Source of the DNA: Brachionus manjavacas
Lineage: Eukaryota > Rotifera > Eurotatoria > Ploima > Brachionidae
Direction of reading: 5' to 3'
DNA length: 64,000 bases
Assembly: GCA_019054805.1 (NCBI GenBank)
Contig: JAHQIY010000016.1
Span: 930,001-994,000 of the forward strand
The first letter of the stretch is position 1. Every line of letters starts with the position of its first letter. The translations under genes and the position numbers were made by a program. Below, piece after piece: positions 56,701-64,000 of this stretch. A model generated the notes under the pieces. It had not been told where the DNA came from, did not search any database, and was given only the letters and a program-made list of their open reading frames with translations.

Positions 56701-58949
56701 TTTCTATATCATTTATTTAAACCTATCTCATTTCAAATTTTTTACACTTATATTTTAAATTTGTATTCTAAAATGCTGTCTATAAAGTAGTGCATCTACT
56801 TCTATAAAGACTTGGATGAAATAAGCCAAACCCAATAAATAAATTAATAAATATTTGTAGATTCAGGAAAAGCACAAAGCATTGCTAATTTTGGTTTAAT
56901 TTAAAAAAAAAAAATGCTATTACAAATGAAAATAATAATTAATAAAAATTTTGTGTTTTTTGAGATCAAGATTTAAAAAAAATAGGTCCAAAAACCTTTT
57001 GAACTTCGAATTGATTATTTACTATGCTATTTACCTTTTTTTCGTTCTTTTTATTGATGATTGATTTTCAGCATTCGATATATCAAAAAATTATCTCTTA
57101 CTTTAATTAATTTTATTATGTCAACCTGTATTTTGTAGAAAGCTGTTATTTGGTCATTTTGCTATTGATAGAAAATTGAAATAAAATTTTAAGAATTTTT
57201 TTAACCAAATTCATAGAATTAAAAAATACATTTAATTAAATTAACGATAAAAAATTTAACCTAATTTTTATCCCTAAAGGATTGTGACAAAATAAGGCCA
57301 GTCATAGAACTTCCGTCACAAGATTCTTTTTTGGTAAAACGATTGACCAAATGTCCCGAACAACCAAGGTATACACTGGAACCTAATCTGGTAAGAAAAA
57401 ACTTGACCACCGAATATCTAATCTAATTTGATCAATTTAAAATAAGATTCCAATCGAAGAGTTGGTGCTAGAGGCAGAGGACAAATCAAGCAAAAACAAT
57501 TACTCTAAACTACTAATTCTTCGGCAAACGAACGACGGAGTCTATCATTGTAAATTATCTCTACGAAATGACCAAAAAAACCAAATATCCTTTCGACTTG
57601 GTTCGGCACAAGATGCCGAAAAATACATTCAGCAATATGTGAAAATATTTACCGAAGAAGGACGACGCCAAGTCAATCTAAAGCACAATTTAATAGAAAA
57701 ACCCATAGAAAGTAAACCAAGCTATTCGGCACTAAAGAAACCAATTAACACCAGTCTGGTCCAAACTGGCATACCATTTCAAAATATTTCCCCAACACAA
57801 AACCTCAATGACAAGCAACTTCAATCTTATCAAATGTTTTTGCATAAAGAGTTTCAACAACAACGAAACCATCTTGAACAACTTAAACGAAGCAGATCGT
57901 CAAGCACCGAAGACTCGAGTTCCAATCTTAAAACTTTGGTAACCCAGCCTTCGACAAACCAGAAAATTTATGCCAACATCCGAAACCTAGCCCAAAACAG
58001 TCCTGTTTTGCAAACATCTCCTCATATGGTAGCTTTTAACCAAAAATGTGACTTGTCTGAAGCCCAGAACGGCACTGTACAAAGTCAAAAAGTGACCGGA
58101 AATAGTCTGAGCACTAGTTTTGCAACAACCAGCTCTGCTTTACCGAACAACAATATTATTCAGGTTTTACTACCAAAAACGACTCAAAAAAGTCAAAAAG
58201 AAAAAAAATCTCCTACTGAACCTAGTCCAGGCTTGATGACAGCAGTTAATGAGACCCAAGCTAACAAAAAGTCGCCCAAAACGCCAAAAACACCTGCTAA
58301 GCGTCAAACAAAAAAAAGAACCAATTCAGCAACATCGCAGTCTCTGATTGCGCCCAAAAGTTCCACCAACGACTCAAACGGAGACCAAAATTTTAAACCT
58401 ACTAGCACAAAGATTATAAACGCATCTAGTCTCTTTAAAAAAATAGCGATCGACAATCGGCCCATGATAGTCACGCTTAATGCTGAGTCGAATAAAATTG
58501 TGCCAAAAAAAGCCGATGATTCGGCACAAAACGCATCCAGCCCCGTAAAAACAACAACAGTTCAGTTTTTACAAAAGTCAACACCGGTGATAAGCCTCAA
58601 TTCGACCCAGAACAAAATTTATAGCCAAGAGATGACCAATTCGCTCAATTCGGTCAATTCCCCCCCAGTGAAAAAACTTAACCAAGAGCAGACAAAACAA
58701 GTCAATGAGCCGATTTATATAACATCTCCCAGTGGTATTAAACCAATTCAGTCAAGACCAAACTATATTTTTCCATCAACAGTTAAGACCATACCGATTA
58801 ATTCCAAGACTAGTCAGCAGTATTTTCCATCTAGTGCTTCTTTGGAAAATCATAGCTTATTTAATAAATCATTAAATAATAGCCAGCAAACCACCTCGGT
58901 TATTATGTTGACTAACAATTCGAATACAAATACGCCCAAGTCAAATTAA
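53743..58949 (+). CDS. SUPT20H: SPT20 homologue, SAGA complex subunit (SUPT20H)
   Basis: Six exons: 53743-53940, 53995-54062, 54114-54192, 54272-55081, 57280-57390 and 57447-58949. The family blocks are NLLEKLVNRENLNTLVLNLY, GEIPPILIDLVDHM, FYDGCIVLEIRDYRR, LLQPSVQTLLADI and WTQEDIYALESQLLLATSAP-LCLQPSP. Exon 6 opens with EELVLEAEDK and SFRLGSAQDAEKYIQQY, the distal SPT20 block. A long Ser/Asn/Gln/Lys-rich tail follows. In humans SPT20 helps assemble the SAGA coactivator and supports transcription of stress genes. Intron 4 (2.2 kb) holds a LINE 3' tail. Introns 1 and 2 each skip a TTTAG that lies under 40 nt from the donor. Confidence 0.93.
56210..56500 (-). mobile_element. Degraded LINE 3' end within the SUPT20H intron
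   Basis: The words 'tttatctgtgacgatcaaagttctttcagatt' match the reverse complement of the LINE 3' end at 24262-24310 with substitutions. The following ~280 bp show only weak similarity to its 3' UTR. A different AATAAATAAAT-type tail lies at 56845, possibly from another, plus-strand element. Boundaries are approximate. Confidence 0.4.
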
Positions 58950-60095
58950 GTCAAAAAAAGGTTGTTTTTAAATTATCCGAGTTTTCGTGGCCATGATGAC
59001 TAGTCCTAAAAATTAAAGGCCTTTGCAAAAGCCTTCACGGTGCTAAGTGACAAGTTTTTTTATGGTCAAAAGCTAGTTTAACTTCCATGATTGATTTTTT
59101 TAGCCTTTGTTTCTATTTGCTTTGATTTTGCTCTTCTCATTTGGTTTGATCTAAGTCTTTTTTTATTTTATTAAAAAAAAAAGTTAAAGCTTTTGTTTAT
59201 TTTGTAATCGATCATTCAGTGTGAATGAAAAATCGAAATTTTAAATATTGAGCTTTTGGTCATAACGCTCTTGATCTCATTTAGAATATGGAAAGTTTAT
59301 TTAAATTTTTTTGCTATTTTTCGCTATATTCGTTTTTGTTTTATTTTTGTTTTAAATTAATTTGAAAAATAAAAAATTAAAATTCAAGTTGACATAATTA
59401 AATTGTTTTTTTATTTAGTAAATTAAAAAAAAATGACACCACACCACACGATAAAAAGAAAAATAATAATCAATAAGAAAAGTATTAAGTCTATTTTTTA
59501 AAAAAGGTAACATTTTTTACTCCTATCTTGATTTTTTGTCTGCTAATTTAAGCTTATGATCTAATTCAAATGACATTAAATTAAAAATAGTTAAAATTTT
59601 AGTAAAAAATAAATATTTTATTCAAAAAACCATGCTGAAATATAAAATATGAAGGATGTGAACACTAAATATTACTTCAAGTTTCGAGACAAATTTTTTT
59701 TATCATTTTGCATCAATAGGGATTGACTCTTTTTTAAATTTTTGCCCATACTGTTTTTACTAGCCTCAGTGACAATAGGTCATCTATTGACATTCTAAGC
59801 ACATTTTCGAGTATTCATTTTTACTGATCACCCTTCCCAGGTATCGACGCATTTTAGATGGTTGTTTCCAAAAGCATTTGGTGCATAAAAATTCAATTCA
59901 ATGGTCTTAAATTTTTTGTCGGGACTTTACCTGCAGTCTAACAATTCCAGTATTTATTCTCAGTTTTTCTGTCCTCGCTTTGATGTGGCTTTGCTAATTT
60001 TGCATCCGCAAAGTCAAAAAGATTGACCTCTTGGATTGAAACACTTAATAGAAGCGAAAGGTTTCGTGGATGACATTGCCTTGATATCATGCACC
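58950..60095. other. Intergenic, no supported gene
   Basis: SUPT20H 3' end followed by AT-rich DNA. A short frame near 60052-60135 reads GFVDDIALIS, resembling the reverse-transcriptase FADD context, but stops interrupt it on both sides and the rest of the domain is not seen. Confidence 0.4.
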
Positions 60096-60097
60096 GA

Positions 60098-60345
60098 GAG
60101 CCACATTAAAGAAAAGCAGAGTTGGTCGAAAGTCAAAGTCTGACTTTGACTTTAAAATTGGAGATTGATGTGTCATTAAAGAGAAATATTTTGAAAAAAA
60201 AAAATTTTATTGGAAAATAAAATAATTTAAATTAAAATAAATCAGTTTCTTTTACAAAAAGAAACAAAAAACTAAAAAAAAACAAATAACAAAGTTTTGA
60301 ATTGACTTTGACTTTTGACCAACTCTGCTTTTGCTTAATGAGGTT
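60098..60345. repeat. ~50-bp inverted duplication
   Basis: The left arm (about 60098-60152) has AAAGCAGAGTTGGTCGAAAG and AGTCAAAGTC. The right arm (about 60296-60345) is its reverse complement with a few differences. It flanks 140 bp of AT-rich DNA. On both strands the arms encode the same KQSWSKVKV peptide, so one arm may be a rearranged copy of the other. It lies immediately upstream of the mariner relic. Confidence 0.6.
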
Positions 60346-60599
60346 CTCTGAGGAAGAGACAGAAAAGCTCTCAAAACACAATACTGAATATGTTAAAAAC
60401 ACGAGAAAAACAGAAGTTGTTTCCACCAACAAAGAACTTGATGTACCATTTGCTGTAGGAGACGGAATTTTTAAATCCGTTGATATCTATACATATTCCG
60501 ATAGAGTAAAAAAGGAGCAAAAACTGGAGGTTCTCAAAAAAACATCCAAAGTAGACTAAATTAAGGTGCACAATAAAGTAAAAAGGTTTAAAATGGAAA

Positions 60600-60995
60600 G
60601 TATCATCTGAAGTTCTGTATACCAAGGTTATAAAACGGTGGAGGATCAGCCGGTATTTGGGGATACATTTCTTACAAAAGCACTGATGTATGCAAAATTT
60701 ATCAATATTTAACAGGACGAATTAATCAATTTGTCTTCATCAACACCTTGGTAAACAATCTTTTACCATCTGTTGAACTCCTATTTGAGCAAAATGACCC
60801 TTGGATTTTTCAACAAGATGCCGCTTCGGTACATACCATTCACTCATTAGGCGACTAGGAACAGAACAAGGTTCAAGGAACAGAACATTGGGGTTCTTCC
60901 ATGGTGTGCCCGGTCGCCATTTCTCAACCTAATCGAGACCTTATGGTTATATATGAATGCCAAAATGGTAAATACTAAAGTAACCATATAACCGC
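60600..60995 (+). pseudogene. Tc1/mariner transposase relic
   Basis: In shifting plus-strand frames the text reads GGGSAGIWGYISYKS, ELLFEQNDPWIFQQDAASVH and LPWCARSPFLNLIETLW. These match mariner-type transposases: the second catalytic Asp sits in FQQDAASVH and the usual WPxxSPDLNPIE motif is degraded to WCARSPFLNLIE. Stops and frame shifts break the sequence. Terminal repeats were not found. Confidence 0.75.
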
Positions 60996-61753
60996 GAGTT
61001 ACTTTCAAAAAATTTAAGTTTTAATAATTATGGCTTGATAAGAACAATTTCGAGAATCTTCTATCAAGGGATACTGTCATTTCAAGAGAATTCCATTTAA
61101 AAGTCGCATTAAATTATTTTGAACACCACAAGGAAAGAGAAATGCAGTAAGATCAAAGATGATTTTTAGGAGAAAAATTGAAAGAGTAGATGCCACTTCG
61201 TGGTCAGGCGTTACTAAAAGGCTGTAAAGCAGAAAGCCCTTACCAATTATTTCCTTTATGCATAAACAAAGTAAAATCTTAAAAATATTTGACATCATGG
61301 GATTATAGACAAAAAAAGAAGTATTATTTTAAAAAATTTCAAAATCACTTGGCCATCACAAAAATTCAGTTAATCAAAAATTAAGAATTTTAAAATAAAA
61401 GACTTTTTGTTAACATTTATTTATCAATTGTTTATTGTTTTGAATTTTTTAGCATTTAATTTCAATCTATTGGAATTATCGAAATACACACCAAAATTTA
61501 AAGTCAGTATTTTTGGTTTAATTTTTTTTTAATATTAATTGAAGTAAATTTTTAGAAGACAATAAATTTAACTAAAAAATTTCGTTGAGTTGTATGACAA
61601 TCACTAGTCCAAAATAAGATGGGATTTGGCTGAATTTAAATAAAATTTTTCATTTTCTAAAAATAACTTTATTTTTCCTTGACTAAATTTTATAAAAACC
61701 TTTAAATGGTTGAACCGAGATAATACAATAACAAATACTATTAAAAGAGTATT
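60996..61753. other. Intergenic, no supported gene
   Basis: AT-rich spacer and likely PRELID3 3' UTR. No open frame with a recognisable domain. Minus-strand frame 61077-61298 is unsupported. Confidence 0.5.
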
Positions 61754-62302
61754 TTAAGCCGATTCGGAAAAATGGGCCACATCAGTTGCCGCATCGGTTA
61801 TGTTGTTCATTTTGTGTATAACGAACTCGATGGCCTGTCGACCGATTTGGGCGTTCGAGTTTATCTTCGATGCCATCATGTTCTCAAGATAGTCGATCAG
61901 AGGCGCGTTTTTGATAGTTATTTGGGCTTCTTGTTTGAGAAGTGTTTTGCTGCCATCTTCGGGATGAATCGAGTAGGTAAGTTTCTCGTCGACGTGAACA
62001 ATGTTATTAAAGGTTAAGTTGCGAGAGCGCAGCGAGAATTCTTTCTTTTCAAGATCGACTCTAGAATGCTCGCTCGCGTAACAAACTCGATTTCCGCCAA
62101 GGATTTTGTGTATCCAAGATGGCATTTGCCATTGGGTGGCCATCAATCTGTGTGACTTGAGAATTCCATTCTCCACCGTTCTGTCAATGACGTCAACGCC
62201 TATAACGCTGGGGTTGTACGGATTGGGGTATTTTTGCAGCGCCGCTTTGACAACATTCTCCCACTGATGGTTAAATACGTGCTCAGAAGACCAAATTTTC
62301 AT
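61754..62302 (-). CDS. PRELID3: PRELI domain protein, slowmo/PRELID3 type
   Basis: A single exon of 182 codons. It starts MKIWSSEHVFNHQWENVV, like human PRELID3B/SLMO2 (MKIWTSEHVF), so the ATG at 62300-62302 is preferred over an in-frame ATG 36 codons upstream. Family blocks are QKYPNPYNPSVIGVDVIDR, SHRLMATQWQMPSWI, VDEKLTYSIHPEDG and LKQEAQITIKNAPL, ending with GRQAIEFVIHKMN. In known members this domain carries phospholipids, mainly phosphatidylserine for PRELID3, across the mitochondrial intermembrane space with TRIAP1/Mdm35. Length is normal. Confidence 0.93.
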   Translation of the reverse strand: MKIWSSEHVFNHQWENVVKAALQKYPNPYNPSVIGVDVIDRTVENGILKSHRLMATQWQMPSWIHKILGGNRVCYASEHSRVDLEKKEFSLRSRNLTFNNIVHVDEKLTYSIHPEDGSKTLLKQEAQITIKNAPLIDYLENMMASKINSNAQIGRQAIEFVIHKMNNITDAATDVAHFSESA

Positions 62303-62963
62303 TTTTTTTTTCAAGCCAATTTCGATGTTTTTACTTGCTTTCAAATGAACTTTAAAATTCCTCTGAAGAAATCTAAAATAAAAATTTATCTCATCATTCT
62401 TATTATTCAATTTTAATTTTGAGTTTAAGGCGAAAACATTTTTTGTCGAATGCAGCGTTTTGCAACCATTCTAAATACCTTTTTTGTTTTGTTTTGATAT
62501 TTGTGTGATTTGTGCTTAATTCTAGAAAATGTATGCATTTAAATAAAATAATAATTTTGCATTTTTTTTTTATTTTTTTTTGCTAGCTTTACACAATTGT
62601 GTATGAACGCTTTTAAAATATTTATGTTCAATAGATATTCGTAGAAGACAATTTTTTTGGATTAATATTTCACAGGGTGTAAAAAATTTGAAATATTTCA
62701 ATCAAAAATCGATTTATTCTTCATCAAATGAACAAAAATTAAATTATATTAAATTAAATTTTAAAAAATTTAAGGCAAATTGAATTTTCATACAAATAAA
62801 AATAAAAATAATAATATATATATAACAAGGAGACACCTTAAAAGTCATAAGTCCTTTTATATTTATCAAAATAAAACGAAATTTATTTCTTGTACAAAGT
62901 CGTATTTTATTTCTTAGTTCATCAAAGTTGTTTGCTCTCCAGCCATTCTTATACACTTTCCTG
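62303..62963. other. Intergenic, with an unexplained open frame
   Basis: AT-rich DNA. A minus-strand frame at about 62955-62750 reads KNGWRANNFDELRNKIRLC, then runs into hydrophobic residues. It hints at a transposase tail, but no other part of such a protein is present. Confidence 0.35.
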
Positions 62964-62971
62964 TTTAAAAT

Positions 62972-63325
62972 GGCAATGTGAAATATTAGTACAAAAATTA
63001 CAGTACAAAAAGCAAAAACGCTATGATTTTTTTTCTAATTGTGTAAAAATGGTTCTGTAAACAGTACAATATTGTACAAATTTTTTAGAAACGAATACCA
63101 AGCTCTGCAAAAACTCTGAAATTTAATTGCAGATATTAATCATATATTTTTTGATGGTGTGCATTTTACAGAAAAATGCAGAGTTTTTGCAGAGCTTGGT
63201 ATTCGTTTCTAAAAAATTTGTACAATATTGTACTGTTTACAGAACCATTTTTACACAATTAGAAAAAAAATCATAGCGTTTTTGCTTTTTGTACTGTAAT
63301 TTTTGTACTAATATTTCACATTGCC
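62972..63325. mobile_element. 354-bp foldback element A with identical 147-bp arms
   Basis: Left arm 62972-63118 and right arm 63179-63325 are exact reverse complements over 147 bp, with a 60-nt loop (63119-63178). The ends are GGCAATGTG / CACATTGCC. Perfect 8-bp duplications TTTAAAAT lie at 62964-62971 and 63326-63333, which fits an 8-bp-duplicating superfamily such as hAT or P. No open frame. The identical arms suggest either a recent insertion or active homogenisation. Related copies are at 24880-25233 and 16364-16544. Confidence 0.9.
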
Positions 63326-63333
63326 TTTAAAAT

Positions 63334-64000
63334 GGACCAAAAATCTTCAATTGTTAGTACTTCTGGCACATTTTCAGGGTTTTCGCAGTTTTGCACAAAT
63401 TTGCATGTACTGTCGATATGAATGTCAATTTCTTATGGCTCATTTTGCTCAATTTGCTCAATTTACTCATTTTGCCTAATTCGTTGTTTTTGACTTTAAA
63501 AAACCATAGTTTAATCAAAAGAGAGACTTCGACAGACGTCTTTAGCTTTGGAAAGAAAGAACGAATAGTTAGATGGCGATTACACAACGGAGCCAGTATT
63601 GGCATGATATAATTTAGAATTAATCAATTTGATTTTGCAAAATTATCTGCTTCTTGTTCATGCCGATGAATGGCTAATAATCACAAGCAACAAAAAATTA
63701 CAGTTAACCTTAATTTGAGCACTAATTGACTTACCTGGGTCTCGCTAGAAACAAAGATAATTCGATAAATTTTTTGTCGGGCAAGTAATCCTAAAAAAAG
63801 TAATCCCAAAAATTTATCAATTAGTTTAACTATTATTTCAAGCTAAAAATTAATTTTTTATTTTTTTATGTTTAGTCTTTTTATTATGAATGAGCAAAGG
63901 CTTGGGACAGATTTACAAATAAGTAAAAAAATATATTTTCTAAAAAAAAGCAGGTGCAGCCAGCCGAGATCCGGATCACTGACCAGGTATAGGTAACAGC
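63334..64000. other. Intergenic, with LINE tail fragment
   Basis: At about 63515-63605 a minus-strand fragment reads LAPLCNRHLTIRSFFPKLKTSVE, matching the thumb-end peptide [15 protein letters not shown] of the LINE at 24 kb. The surrounding DNA is AT-rich. The last ~50 bp form a GC-richer patch of unknown nature, cut by the window edge. Confidence 0.5.

Noticed and set aside
60052-60135. GFVDDIALIS, similar to the FADD region of LINE reverse transcriptases
   Set aside because: The frame is interrupted within a few codons on both sides and no other reverse-transcriptase motif is nearby; could be chance.
62303-62410. 36-codon N-terminal extension of PRELID3
   Set aside because: Frame is open upstream to another ATG, but relatives start exactly at MKIW and the extension is AT-biased.

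Overview
This is an AT-rich animal (metazoan) nuclear window. The conserved genes are all animal families: a CELF/Bruno RNA-binding protein, FAF1, RASGEF1, a RILP-like protein, SUPT20H, POLDIP3/SKAR, PRELID3/slowmo, SDE2, EEF1AKMT1 and a cathepsin D-type protease. Introns are mostly tiny (47-65 nt). Non-LTR retrotransposons, Tc1/mariner-type relics and hairpin-forming elements are common between genes. Strong AT bias, tiny introns and a large single-exon orphan GPCR suggest a small-bodied protostome, possibly a monogonont rotifer such as Brachionus. That assignment is inference; no marker gene proves it.

Layout. 0.3-1.3 kb: degenerate satellite-like repeat. 4.5-5.8 kb (-): six-exon BAR-like coiled-coil protein. 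7-8.7 kb (-): RILP-like protein. 9.0-9.4 kb: exon-like, possibly decayed coding stretch. 14.1-14.9 kb (-): EEF1AKMT1. 15.1-15.9 kb (-): SDE2. 16.4 kb: foldback element. 20.1-27.1 kb (+): CELF gene whose 4.1-kb intron holds a LINE relic, two opposed 15-bp-period arrays, a hairpin, a 354-bp foldback element and a reversed LINE 3' end. 29.6-31.2 kb (+): nine-exon aspartic protease. 31.7 kb: small MITE. 32.5-34.7 kb (-): FAF1. 35.3-35.6 kb (-): unknown small gene. 35.7-37.7 kb (+): RASGEF1, 12 exons. 37.7-40.0 kb (-): orphan 7TM receptor.

41.8-48.0 kb is a nested mobile-element complex. A minus-strand LINE flanked by a perfect 15-bp target duplication has received two DNA transposons inside its endonuclease gene. 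One is a 694-bp pogo-like element with TA duplication that keeps only a CENP-B-type DNA-binding domain. The other is a 2314-bp Ginger-like (KRBA2-type integrase) element with ~43-bp terminal inverted repeats and a 4-bp duplication.

48.7-49.5 kb: two possible small divergent genes around a TATA-like palindrome. 50.6-51.6 kb (+): POLDIP3/SKAR. 53.7-58.9 kb (+): SUPT20H (SAGA subunit). 60.0-61.0 kb: mariner/Tc1 relic and an inverted duplication. 61.8-62.3 kb (-): PRELID3/slowmo. 63.0-63.3 kb: a 354-bp foldback element with two identical 147-bp arms and a perfect 8-bp target duplication, related to the elements at 24.9 kb and 16.4 kb.

The genes are unrelated housekeeping and signalling genes with no shared pathway, as expected for an animal chromosome segment. 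The most notable observations are a foldback-element family, the nested transposons, the 15-bp-period inverted arrays, and a consistent splice-site pattern: nearby TAG/CAG acceptors under about 40 nt from the donor are skipped and a later AG, often AAG, is used.
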